Part shown: positions 55,055 to 63,727 of the stretch, piece after piece | Layout of the letters: every line of letters begins with the position of its first letter | How positions within the stretch are numbered: the stretch's first letter is position 1 | Assembly (NCBI GenBank): GCA_022601195.1 | Contig: JAHZIX010000025.1 | Location: forward strand, 78,859-142,858 | Length of the DNA stretch: 64,000 bases | DNA from: Deltaproteobacteria bacterium | GTDB taxonomy: Bacteria > Acidobacteriota > Thermoanaerobaculia > Multivoradales > JAHZIX01 | Direction of reading: 5' to 3' | Position numbers and translations under genes: made by a program | The notes under the pieces: generated by a model | Seen by the model: the letters and a program-made list of their open reading frames with translations, nothing else | Databases searched by the model: none | What the model was told of the DNA's origin: nothing

Positions 55055-56647
55055 TCAGCGTAGCTCGAAGCACACCGCTTCCCGATCGTTGCGCATCAGC
55101 AGGTAGTTTCCGGCCACAGCCATGGTGTTCCAAGCGCGACCGTCGAGGACCTCCAGGCTAGCCAGCTCCGTGAGCTCGTCGGGATTGGGGTCGATGAGGA
55201 CGAGCTTTCCTTTTTCGCTCTGCAGCAGCAAGAGATCGCCAACCAGGAGGATCTGGCCGTGGCCGTACCGTCCTTTCTTCCACCGCCTCTCTCCGCTCGA
55301 GGGATCGACGCAGGTGAGGACTCCGTCGTCCAACCCGTAGAGGAAGCCCTGATGGAATACGGCCTGGGAAAACTTGAGCTTCAGCCGCGGACTCTGCCAC
55401 AACGGCTCCGCCTCGAGCCCGCCACTCCCATCAGCAGAGAGGTGAAGCAAGGCAGCCCCGATGCCATAGCCGCTGGAGACGAGTAGCTGGTCCGCACTCA
55501 GAGGAAGAGGTTGGCTCACGTTGGGCTGACTGTTGGACCAAGGGTAGCGCCACAGCTGGGAGCCGTCCGCCAGGGTATGGCCGGTGACACTCGCCTCGTT
55601 GAAGACGACTATCTGCTCGATACCTGCCAGAGTCGCCTGGAGAGGAGAGCTATACCCAGGTCTCTCGTCTCCGGCACTCCACAAGAGATCACCGGAAGCG
55701 GCGTCAAAAGCCATCAGAGCCTTGTCGCCGCCTTTTCCTCCCGCCATCTCCCCTTCCACCGACCGTCCCGTCGACGTCACGATCACCTGCTCGGTGCTCC
55801 TCTGCTCGATGCTTCCCTGCTCGGTGCTCTCCTGCCCGGTGATCACCAAAGGAGAGGCACTCTTGCCCCACTCGGGAATCTGTGCTCCAAACTCGGCAAC
55901 GAGGTCGTGGCTCCACAGGAGCTCTCCCGTCGCCAAGTCCAAGGAATGGAGAATTCCGGTGGATCCCATGGTGAAAACTCGCCCTCGAGAAATGGTCGGA
56001 GTAGCCCTGGGACCCGAGCCACCGATAGCCGTTTCGAAGGCGGCGTCATAGAGATAGGTCCAGAGAGGCTCACCGGAGAGCAGCTCATAAGCCACCACCG
56101 CTTCCTGATCTCCTCGCTGCTCTTGAGTGACGGCCCTTCCCCCAACAACCGCAAACCCCGACCAACCAGCTCCTACGGGACGCCGCCAAAGCTCCTCAGG
56201 TGGAAGGGCCCTCCAATCCCTCGAAAGATTCGCCGAAGGTACCGTAGCGTTGCGCTTCGGCCCTAAGAACTGGGGAAAATCATCCCCCTGATTCACCCCG
56301 TCTCTAACTTCCTGACCAGAGATCTCACCAAAGCTCGGGCCGCTTCCCCAGCGCCACCCAACGACCGGAACCAAATCTCCCGTGACACCGCGAATTTCCA
56401 CTAGAAAGGCAGCGGCAGCCGCCAACAGAAGGACCGAGCCACAGATGACGAGACGAGACCTTACGGGTAGCCGAGACAGCAGGAGGAGCCATAACAGCAA
56501 CAAAATCGCCGCTATCGCAACCACGGCCATCGATCCCATGACGCGGTTCTGACGGGTGGCTTCTTCCCGCAACCACTGCCAGCTCAAAGCGCTGATCGCC
56601 ACTAGCAAGATCAGGGCCGCGGGCCACCAACGAGTCTGTCGCAGCAA
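55055..56647 (-). CDS. PQQ-like beta-propeller protein, membrane anchored
   Basis: 530 residues. Three hydrophobic segments at the N-terminus (ALILLVAISALSW; MAVVAIAAILLLLWLLLLSRL; LVICGSVLLLAAAAAFLV) anchor it. The remainder is a PQQ-type propeller: GRVFTMGSTGILHSLDLATGELLWSHDL, ALMAFDAASGDLLWSAG, and FLYGLDDGVLTCVDPSSGERRWKKG repeats. The N-terminal part of the propeller has DDFPQFLGPKRNATVPS, the FxGPxRNG-type block found in outer-membrane or periplasmic PQQ-binding-like proteins. These are scaffold-like or dehydrogenase-like; cofactor binding is not proved. The end of the sequence is regular. Confidence 0.87.
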   Translation of the reverse strand: MLRQTRWWPAALILLVAISALSWQWLREEATRQNRVMGSMAVVAIAAILLLLWLLLLSRLPVRSRLVICGSVLLLAAAAAFLVEIRGVTGDLVPVVGWRWGSGPSFGEISGQEVRDGVNQGDDFPQFLGPKRNATVPSANLSRDWRALPPEELWRRPVGAGWSGFAVVGGRAVTQEQRGDQEAVVAYELLSGEPLWTYLYDAAFETAIGGSGPRATPTISRGRVFTMGSTGILHSLDLATGELLWSHDLVAEFGAQIPEWGKSASPLVITGQESTEQGSIEQRSTEQVIVTSTGRSVEGEMAGGKGGDKALMAFDAASGDLLWSAGDERPGYSSPLQATLAGIEQIVVFNEASVTGHTLADGSQLWRYPWSNSQPNVSQPLPLSADQLLVSSGYGIGAALLHLSADGSGGLEAEPLWQSPRLKLKFSQAVFHQGFLYGLDDGVLTCVDPSSGERRWKKGRYGHGQILLVGDLLLLQSEKGKLVLIDPNPDELTELASLEVLDGRAWNTMAVAGNYLLMRNDREAVCFELR

Positions 56648-56659
56648 AAGGGTCCCCTC

Positions 56660-57113
56660 CTAGGTAGGGCGAAAACGTAGCACCAGAAAGGCTCCGGCAG
56701 CGGCCAGTACGAGGCCGACATAAAACCAAACTTCCGGGGCAGACTTGGGCCGATGCCAAGCCGTGCTCACCAAGGCGTTGACCACCGGGGCACCAGCAAA
56801 AGACCAGAGGAGCGACCACCAGGGGTGTGCCCCCGGTCTTGAGGGCCAGAATGACGCAGAGGGCACCGGCTGCCCCCAGAATTCCAGCCACCAAAGAGAG
56901 GGAAACTCCATGTCGATTGAATTCCCAAGGTTCCTGTTTCATTGCCAGGAGAGCCAAAGGAATCAAGACGGCGGTGAGAAAATAGGCTAGCCCGACGCAC
57001 AGAAACGCCCGCAGAGCTCCTCCCTTGAGAGCTACTTGACCGGCGTGGATCATCGGTACATAGCAACCCCAGGCGAGCAGGGCGCCTAGTACGAACAACA
57101 TCCAAAGCTTCAT
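56660..57113 (-). pseudogene. small DMT/EamA-like membrane protein, frameshifted
   Basis: From the ATG at 57113 the frame reads LWMLFVLGALLAWGCYVPMIHAG... to GGTPLVVAPLVF, then shifts at the four-A run at 56798-56801 (TTTT on the coding strand). Removing one T gives VFAGAPVVNALVSTAWHR and continues to the TAG at 56660, for ~150 residues with four or five helices. Left uncorrected, the first frame runs on into the propeller gene to 56325, with implausible Gly/Arg/Ser-rich sequence. It resembles half of a DMT transporter. The lesion may be a homopolymer error or real. Confidence 0.65.
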
Positions 57114-57174
57114 GAAAGCCCCCTCATTCTCTATTGGTCTCTCTAAGGTCGTGGACAGGAAAGGAATCTAGAGC

Positions 57175-59175
57175 TTAGGCGCTCATGGCAGAAGCGCTGT
57201 TCTTGGGCCTCTTCGAGCTTCCTAACTCAGGGAGAGTGAAATAGAAGGCCGCACCTTCCTTGTACTCTCGGTCCAGGGCGATGGTACCTCCGTGTTTAAC
57301 CACGATGGCCCGAGAAATCGCTAGACCAAGCCCTGTCCCCGCGACTTGACGCAGCTCGGAGTCCTCGGAACGACTGAACTTGTCGAACAGCTCCCCTTCG
57401 AAGGACTCGGGAACCCCTGGTCCTCGATCCACCACGGTCACCCGCAACTCTTCGTTCATGCGATCGACGAAAATATCTACCACTCCGCCATCCGGCGAAA
57501 ATTTTGCGGCGTTGGAGAGAAGATTCGACAACACCTGCCCGATGCGATTCGGGTCCGCCCGCACGTAGGCTCCCGGAACCGTGCGGGAAAAACGAAAGCT
57601 GATATCGAATCGGTCGGCGAAGAGGCGGTTGTTCTCAATGGCAGACCGTACCAGCTCGCTGAGCTCGATCACTTCCATATGAAAATCTGCCTTGCCCGCT
57701 TCGATCTTTTGCATGTCCAGCAAATCGTTGATCAGCAGAGTCAGGCGCTCCGTATTGCGCAGGGCCAAGTCGACCAGCATCCGAGCCCGGTCTCCACCCT
57801 GCTCAAAAATTCCTGCGTCGAGCAACCCCAAGGAACCCCGCAGCGACGTCAAGGGAGTTCGTAGCTCGTGATTGACCGTGGAGACAAAATCGTCCTTGGC
57901 CCGCTCCACTTGCTTTCTTTCCGTCAGGTCCGTCAGCACCAGCTGCAAGACCTCCTGACCGGCGAAAACCACCGTAATGGCCTGCACCTGAACGTCGATA
58001 CGGCCTCCCCCATCGAGACGATTCATCGCAAACTCCCGACTGCCACCCTCTTCCCGGCCTTCCTCTCTCAACCAAGATTCGGCAGCCTTGCGGTCCTCGG
58101 CCACCACATAGTCTGGGAGCCGCAACCCAGTCAATAGGGATGGCGCCGCCACCCTAAGGAGCCAAGCGGCAGCGCGGTTGGCGTAGAAAATCTTCACCCC
58201 TCGTAAGGCGATGATGGGCATCGGCGAGTTCTCCACCAGCCTCCGGTAGCGAATCTCGCTGCGCCGTAGCTCCTGCTCGGCAGCTTTCTGAGCGGTGATC
58301 TCCCGGCCGATGACGACGTGCCCGCGGGTCCGCCGGCCATGGGACGCCAGACTGATGGGGCTGACGTCCAGATCCACCCACCGGCTGGCGCCCTCGCGCC
58401 CCTGAAGGTTCACTTCCTGGCGAAAAGGAGCCCCTTGAGCCAGAAGACTCTTGAAGGTCTCGAGACGCTCAATTTCTTCTTGAGGAAGCTTATCCGGCTT
58501 CTTCGCTCGAAGCGCCTCTGCCCAGCCTCCCAACAGATTCTCGGCACCGTCATTCATCCATTCAGGCTGGCCCTTTTCGCTGAGGAGCAGCACCGCCGAC
58601 TGGGTCCTGCGGGCCACCATGCTGAGGCGCTCCAGCCGCGAAATATGGCCATCTCGGTACATGGCCATGAAGAACACGAAGATGACGAAGGTGAAGAGGT
58701 GGGCAAGAATCAGAAGACCTTGGGATTGTCCCCCTTCCGAGGCGAGGCCCGCAATACAAACCGCGGTCCCCATGGTGATCAGAAAAATCACCTGGGGCCG
58801 GGTCCTCAGGAACGAAGTACCACAGGCGAGACACAGCAAGACGACCGCGATCACTCGGTCGATAGCGAAGTTGTTCTGGTAGGCGATCCAAACAGACCAT
58901 AGGCAGGCGAAGGCCATCAGGCCATACAGAAACGGCAGAAGATTGGGGCGGGCCTTGCGTTTCAGATAGGAAGCAGCAAGCACCGCCAAGCAACCACCTG
59001 CAAAGGCGAGGCGTAGCCACAGTGGGTCGTAGGACTGGGGATTGACCGCTCGGGAAGCGATGAAAAAGCCCAAGAAGATCAATGCGCTGGCAACAGCGAC
59101 GATGCGGACCGAACGCAAATCCCCTATGGAATTGCTGGAGAGGCCCGAGAGCTGGTGCTTTGAAGAGCGGATCAT
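57175..59175 (-). CDS. membrane PAS-domain sensor histidine kinase
   Basis: 666 residues from ATG 59175; a frame extension to 59259 exists but TAAAAT stands eight bases before 59175 in leaderless position. About six TM helices occupy residues ~25-190. Two PAS-like regions follow (about 200-320 and 330-440). The kinase core shows H-box FVSTVNHELRTPLTSLRGSL, N-box IGQVLSNLLSNAAKFSPDGG, G1 VVDRGPGVP and G2 AGTGLGLAISRAIV. It autophosphorylates on His and passes phosphate to a response regulator not present in this window. The signal is unknown. Confidence 0.92.
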   Translation of the reverse strand: MIRSSKHQLSGLSSNSIGDLRSVRIVAVASALIFLGFFIASRAVNPQSYDPLWLRLAFAGGCLAVLAASYLKRKARPNLLPFLYGLMAFACLWSVWIAYQNNFAIDRVIAVVLLCLACGTSFLRTRPQVIFLITMGTAVCIAGLASEGGQSQGLLILAHLFTFVIFVFFMAMYRDGHISRLERLSMVARRTQSAVLLLSEKGQPEWMNDGAENLLGGWAEALRAKKPDKLPQEEIERLETFKSLLAQGAPFRQEVNLQGREGASRWVDLDVSPISLASHGRRTRGHVVIGREITAQKAAEQELRRSEIRYRRLVENSPMPIIALRGVKIFYANRAAAWLLRVAAPSLLTGLRLPDYVVAEDRKAAESWLREEGREEGGSREFAMNRLDGGGRIDVQVQAITVVFAGQEVLQLVLTDLTERKQVERAKDDFVSTVNHELRTPLTSLRGSLGLLDAGIFEQGGDRARMLVDLALRNTERLTLLINDLLDMQKIEAGKADFHMEVIELSELVRSAIENNRLFADRFDISFRFSRTVPGAYVRADPNRIGQVLSNLLSNAAKFSPDGGVVDIFVDRMNEELRVTVVDRGPGVPESFEGELFDKFSRSEDSELRQVAGTGLGLAISRAIVVKHGGTIALDREYKEGAAFYFTLPELGSSKRPKNSASAMSA

Positions 59176-59183
59176 TGCTATCG

Positions 59184-59189
59184 ATTTTA
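59184..59189 (-). promoter_or_regulatory. -10 TAAAAT, 8 nt before ATG
   Basis: Minus-strand TAAAAT, eight bases, then ATG 59175 of the histidine kinase, with no Shine-Dalgarno sequence. It supports that start over the frame extension to 59259. Confidence 0.45.
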
Positions 59190-59308
59190 GAGGATTCTGC
59201 CGATCATACCCCATACCGCCTGCCTCAGAGAGAAAATCCTCTGGCCCTGGCGATGCCAACGACCCTGCGGCGAAGGGTCACTTCCGGCCATCTCCTCTCT
59301 CACCCTCA

Positions 59309-62300
59309 TTACCCCCGGAGAGCGGCCACGAGGGAAGTCTTGAGGGCGGTGGACGTGGCCACAGCACAGGCGATGGCTCCTGTGGCGAAGATCCCTAACA
59401 AAGTCCAGCTCAAAGATGCCCAGGGAAGGCCTGAGCCACCAGCGAGTAAGTAAGGGGCCGAGGAAAGCAGAGCTGCGCCGGTGCCCAAACACAAACCAAA
59501 GGCCAACAAGAAGAGGTTCTCCACCCATACCAACCGGCCGATCAAGCTGCGTCGGAAACCGAAAGCTCTGAGGGTCGCGAGCTCCCCCCGGCGTTCGAGG
59601 ACATTGCGTAGCAGAATCACTGCTAAGCCCAAGGTCCCGAGAAGCAAACCGAGCCCCCCCAAGGTTTGAAAGGTCGACAAGAAAGTATTCTGGACCGCCT
59701 TGAAACCCGCCAGCCGGTCCGCGGTCGTTTCGACATCGAAGCCAAAGTCGGCCAAATCCTTTTCCAGAGCTACCGCCAGTTCCCCCGAGGTTTCCGTTGG
59801 CGCTTCCACCAGGAAGGAGGAGAAGCCTTGGGCGCTGGGAAAGTGGCGCAGCAGGTTCTCCTGACTGACCACGACCTCACTCTGAAAAATGCTGGCATGT
59901 AGCAGACCCACTAAGCGAATTTTCAAGGGCTGGCCCGACTCATCGACGTAGTCGAGGTCGTCGGCCAGTTTCTTATGCAGAATCCAGGTCGCCGTTTCAA
60001 AATCTGCTACTGCCGGCACGATCCGAGCACCACTTTCGGAATCTCGCCCGAGGTCCCGGTCCAACAGCTCCCAAGGGTTTTCCAGCTCTTCGGTGGCCTG
60101 CTGGAAAAGAAAGCCTCCTCGTTCAACAAAGGCCGGCGGGACCCCGAGTACCCTTGGCCGCTCCACTCGAAAGAGGTTGAGGCAACTAGCGTCGTCTCCA
60201 GGCAGCACACGGAGAGGAAAGGCTCGCCCCTGGTCCAGCAGGGTCGCCGCTTCGGCGCTCAAGCCCAGCTCGAACTGACCAGCCTCGGTGGCGAGGTCCT
60301 GAAATAGAGGCACATCGCTTTCCGCCAACAGCGAGAAACCTCCCGTTCCCGGGTCTGGGGTGCCGCTGTCCTGGTGGGCCGGGCGCCGGTGGGCAGCCGC
60401 CACCACGATCACATAGCAGGCACAGGCCACCAACGAGACACTGAGAATGCTCCGCCCGGGGTTGCGAGCACTGTTGCGCAGGGCGACTCGGGTCAGAGCT
60501 CCGGTCCCGAGGGAGAGGCGAGAGCGCGCGGTGCTACGGCACCAAAGAGCAAAGAAACCCAAACCGGATGCTAGTAGAGCTGCTCCCGCAGCAATGAAAA
60601 GGCCTCCAGCCCCGGCTCCGCCTCGGCTTGCAACCGCCAAGGCGGCCAAAGCGAGGACGCCAGCACCCCAAGCCACCCATCGCGCCCAACGGCCGCTCCT
60701 GGAATTCCCAGGCAAAGCCGCTGAGCCAGCGAGGAGAGACGTCGTCGAGATCTGCCCGAGCCGCCGAAGGGAGGCCAAAATGGTGAGCACCGTAACCACA
60801 ACGGCAACCAGGAAACCGATCAACAAACTGCGCGACTCGACGAAGAGAGTCAGCTCTCGAGACCCCACCGCCGGTAACCACCAGGTTCTCAGTCCAGCCA
60901 TCATGGCCGCTCCGTAAAGAACAGCTCCAAGGAGGCCCAGGAGAGCCCCCACGACCGCCACCACGACGCCTTCCCCAAGAAAACGGCGACGCACTCGCCG
61001 CAGGGAAAAACCGACCGCCCTCAGCAAACCGACTTCCTTGGCTCTCTGCTCGACTCCAAACTTGAACAGCAGAGCTACCAACGACACCGCCGCTACGATC
61101 AGAAACCAACTAAACCCCAGGAACAAGCTACTGAACTCCGTGGCTCCACCAGATGCCTCCAGCAAATGACTGCGAACTGGCTGAAAGGTCAATCCAAAGG
61201 CGCCCAAGGGTAGCTGGCCTGCCAAGGAGGTCGCCACGGATCGCTCCAGCTCCTCGGCCTCTTGTCCCTCCTGCGGCAGGACACGCAAAGAAGTCGCTCC
61301 ACCAAAACGGCTGCGCCACAACCTCTGCCCGGCGCTCGCAGCCACAAAAGCCTTCGGAGCAGCCCGGTAGAGGTCCCAATACTCCTCGTCCAAGGCACGA
61401 ATGGTCGAAAGATCCACCGGGAAAGGCGGATCCCAGGCGGCGATATCTTCGGCGTCGGCCATGCCCGGAAACTCGGGGGTCAGCAGGGGATCTGCCCCCA
61501 GACCTTCCATCGAAACGACTCCCCGCACCTGAAAAGTCGCCGTCTCGGTGGAAAGCTGCTCCCCCGCCCCAACCGAGTAGTACTCCAGGTCTACCTGATC
61601 CCCAGGGTTAGCTCCCAGGTCCTCCGCCGCCCAACCGTTGAGATAGATCTCTCCATCTCCCAAGGCAGGGGCAGGCTCACCATTGGCCAACCACAGGCCC
61701 TGAAAATAGGGCTCTTGGCTCTGCGGTTCCTGGTCCGGTAGCTCCTGGTTTGGCGGCGCCTGATCTGGCGGCTCCAAGGCCACCACGGCCGCATAGGGCA
61801 TGGAATCACTTCCCTTGCGTACCGAGTTGGCCAGATAAGACAGCAGAGGCCGAGGGTAGGCTCCTCGTTGACGGAAAACCTCTTCAGCGACCCGAACAGT
61901 TTCATCCCGCAAGATAAACCGACTGCTCTCGAGGGTGACATGCCCCTGCTGAGACTTCAGGGAGAGACCGAAATCTTCCAGAGTTACGACCTCCCGCAGG
62001 GTCCTCTGCAAGGCCTCTAGGGAAGCCGCCGTTTTCTCACTGCTCTGAGCACCTGCAACACCCCTCCGGGGGCCACTCGGTTGGGAGTTCGCCACGAGAA
62101 GAATGTTGGCCTTTCCCTCCTGCCCCAAGGCTCCCTGCAAACGGGCTAGGGGTACAAAGGCGTTCTTGGGGGTCCCCTGGTTCGCGGCTAACGAGAATGC
62201 ACCAGCCCCCCGATCCTCGACGACCGCCGCTACCCGCAGCCGGAGACTCTGCACGACGCTACCGGTATCTCGTCGCCCCAAGAGGCTCGCTCGGGGGATT

Positions 62301-62797
62301 TCCGACGAACGAGGGATAGAAAAGAGGATCTCAGAGCCTGCCTCGGCACCGAGCTCCCGCGCCAGACTTCGGTTGAGAACCACTGGCGCCGTTACTCCGG
62401 AAACGTCTCCGAAGTCCCAAGGAGCGATCTCCGAATCAGCTCTAAAAAGAGCCCCGAAGGTCTCTTCCACACCGATGAGATTGATCCGCGAGGCCCGAGC
62501 TCGGCTCTGTACTTGGATAGCACTTCCCCGAAACATCAAGAGTGGTTCTGCGCGGCTATAGCCCGCCTCCCCAAACTTCTCCTGAGCGGCTAGCAATGGA
62601 GCGAGGCTGGAACGGAAGAAGCCCTCACTCACCATGGCTACTTCTGTGTCCCCGAGGCGATCCAAAGCCAGACTGCGGAGACTTCCCCGCACGGAGTCTC
62701 CGACCAGTAGAGCTCCCGTCAGCACCGCCGAAGCCACCGCAGCTCCGGCGGCGACCAGCAGGTGTTGACGCCAAAAATAGGTTAGGCTTCGGCGCAC
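59309..62797 (-). CDS. FtsX-like ABC transporter permease
   Basis: 1162 residues. An N-terminal TM helix (LVAAGAAVASAVLTGALLVG) is followed by a large periplasmic MacB-like region, then about three helices in the middle (FLIVAAVSLVALLFKFGVEQRAKEVGLLRAVGFSLRRVRRRFL), two more, a second large external region and a C-terminal triplet (LGGLGLLLGTLGLAVILLRNVLERRGELATLRAFGF). The two FtsX domains carry the typical G-x-LRAxGF and LATLRAFGF coupling helices. It is of the type that extrudes or transfers lipoproteins or peptides rather than imports. The start overlaps the ATPase gene by 16 bases. Confidence 0.92.
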   Translation of the reverse strand: MRRSLTYFWRQHLLVAAGAAVASAVLTGALLVGDSVRGSLRSLALDRLGDTEVAMVSEGFFRSSLAPLLAAQEKFGEAGYSRAEPLLMFRGSAIQVQSRARASRINLIGVEETFGALFRADSEIAPWDFGDVSGVTAPVVLNRSLARELGAEAGSEILFSIPRSSEIPRASLLGRRDTGSVVQSLRLRVAAVVEDRGAGAFSLAANQGTPKNAFVPLARLQGALGQEGKANILLVANSQPSGPRRGVAGAQSSEKTAASLEALQRTLREVVTLEDFGLSLKSQQGHVTLESSRFILRDETVRVAEEVFRQRGAYPRPLLSYLANSVRKGSDSMPYAAVVALEPPDQAPPNQELPDQEPQSQEPYFQGLWLANGEPAPALGDGEIYLNGWAAEDLGANPGDQVDLEYYSVGAGEQLSTETATFQVRGVVSMEGLGADPLLTPEFPGMADAEDIAAWDPPFPVDLSTIRALDEEYWDLYRAAPKAFVAASAGQRLWRSRFGGATSLRVLPQEGQEAEELERSVATSLAGQLPLGAFGLTFQPVRSHLLEASGGATEFSSLFLGFSWFLIVAAVSLVALLFKFGVEQRAKEVGLLRAVGFSLRRVRRRFLGEGVVVAVVGALLGLLGAVLYGAAMMAGLRTWWLPAVGSRELTLFVESRSLLIGFLVAVVVTVLTILASLRRLGQISTTSLLAGSAALPGNSRSGRWARWVAWGAGVLALAALAVASRGGAGAGGLFIAAGAALLASGLGFFALWCRSTARSRLSLGTGALTRVALRNSARNPGRSILSVSLVACACYVIVVAAAHRRPAHQDSGTPDPGTGGFSLLAESDVPLFQDLATEAGQFELGLSAEAATLLDQGRAFPLRVLPGDDASCLNLFRVERPRVLGVPPAFVERGGFLFQQATEELENPWELLDRDLGRDSESGARIVPAVADFETATWILHKKLADDLDYVDESGQPLKIRLVGLLHASIFQSEVVVSQENLLRHFPSAQGFSSFLVEAPTETSGELAVALEKDLADFGFDVETTADRLAGFKAVQNTFLSTFQTLGGLGLLLGTLGLAVILLRNVLERRGELATLRAFGFRRSLIGRLVWVENLFLLAFGLCLGTGAALLSSAPYLLAGGSGLPWASLSWTLLGIFATGAIACAVATSTALKTSLVAALRG

Positions 62798-63507
62798 CGG
62801 CCATCCCTCATTTCCAAGCGGCGAGGAAACTTTCCGGCCAGCTCGGCGCTGTGAGTCACCACCACGAGAACCGTTCCTTCCTGGCGATGTAATTCGAAAA
62901 GTAAGTCGGTCACTGCACCTGCCGCAGCCTGGTCTAGATTACCGGTAGGCTCGTCACAGAGCAGCAGGCCCGGCTGCGCGATCATCGCCCGGGCAATAGC
63001 CCCCCTCTGACGCTCCCCCCCGGAGAGTTGTGCCGGTCGGTGGTCCAATCGATGGCTGAGGCCAACCCTTTCCAGGAGTTGTCGTCCCCTCTCCTGAACT
63101 GCCTTCCCATCCCCGCCAGGAAAGGCAAGGGTGGGCAGCAACACGTTTTCCAGTAGAGAGTATTGGGGAAGCAAATAGTGATCCTGGAATACGAAGCCAA
63201 CGGATCGGTTGCGAAAGCGAGCCAGATCCTTATCTCCCAGGGAAAAGGGATCTCGTCCATGGATCTTCAATTCTCCGGACGAGGGCGAGTCGAGGGTGCC
63301 AAGAATATGCAATAGGGTGCTCTTCCCAGAGCCAGATGGTCCTACCACCGCGACCGCATCCCCCTCGCTCAACTCGAAGGAAACCCCTTCCAGCACTGTC
63401 ACCGGCCCAGCCTCGGTATCGAAGGTCCGGCTCAAGCCCCTCGCCGCTACCGTCACCTTCCCAGCCGCGTGCTGGTTCCCAAGTTCATTTTCTGTGAATT
63501 GTTCCAT
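62782..63507 (-). CDS. ABC transporter ATP-binding protein (LolD/MacB-type)
   Basis: 241 residues from ATG 63507; the longer frame to 63588 has no ribosome site and runs into repeated sequence. Walker A GPSGSGKST, Q-loop FVFQDHYLLPQ, signature LSGGERQRGAIARAM, Walker B LLLCDEPTGNLD, and H-loop VVVTHS are all present. It energises the FtsX-type permease encoded immediately downstream; together they probably form a homodimeric exporter. TACGAT lies six bases before the ATG. Confidence 0.95.
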   Translation of the reverse strand: MEQFTENELGNQHAAGKVTVAARGLSRTFDTEAGPVTVLEGVSFELSEGDAVAVVGPSGSGKSTLLHILGTLDSPSSGELKIHGRDPFSLGDKDLARFRNRSVGFVFQDHYLLPQYSLLENVLLPTLAFPGGDGKAVQERGRQLLERVGLSHRLDHRPAQLSGGERQRGAIARAMIAQPGLLLCDEPTGNLDQAAAGAVTDLLFELHRQEGTVLVVVTHSAELAGKFPRRLEMRDGRCAEA

Positions 63508-63513
63508 CTCCTG

Positions 63514-63519
63514 ATCGTA
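63514..63519 (-). promoter_or_regulatory. -10-like TACGAT, 6 nt before ATG
   Basis: Minus-strand TACGAT, then CAGGAG, then the ATG at 63507. The CAGGAG touches the ATG, too close for a normal Shine-Dalgarno, so the leaderless reading is preferred. Confidence 0.4.
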
Positions 63520-63556
63520 CCTGACTGGCCCCGCCGCCGCGAACCACCCTCCCCCC

Positions 63557-63625
63557 CAACCGAATGTCACCAACCGAATATCCAGCACTACAGGAGAGGG
63601 CCGAAAAGGCCCCCAACCGAATATC
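63557..63625. repeat. three CAACCGAATRTC direct repeats with a GGGCC hairpin
   Basis: CAACCGAATGTC at 63557, CAACCGAATATC at 63571 (14-bp period) and CAACCGAATATC at 63614. Between the second and third lies GGGCC-GAAAA-GGCCC (63598-63612). They occupy the divergent region between the ABC ATPase and the transposase-like gene and could be regulator sites or a REP-like element linked to the latter. Confidence 0.5.
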
Positions 63626-63727
63626 AGGGATCACGGGCGCCCCTCCTTGAGACTCCCACTCCCTTGAAATTCAAGAAATTCTTCTCACGATGCAAGATTC
63701 TGCGGTGCTCCTGCGTCCTTAGGTGGT

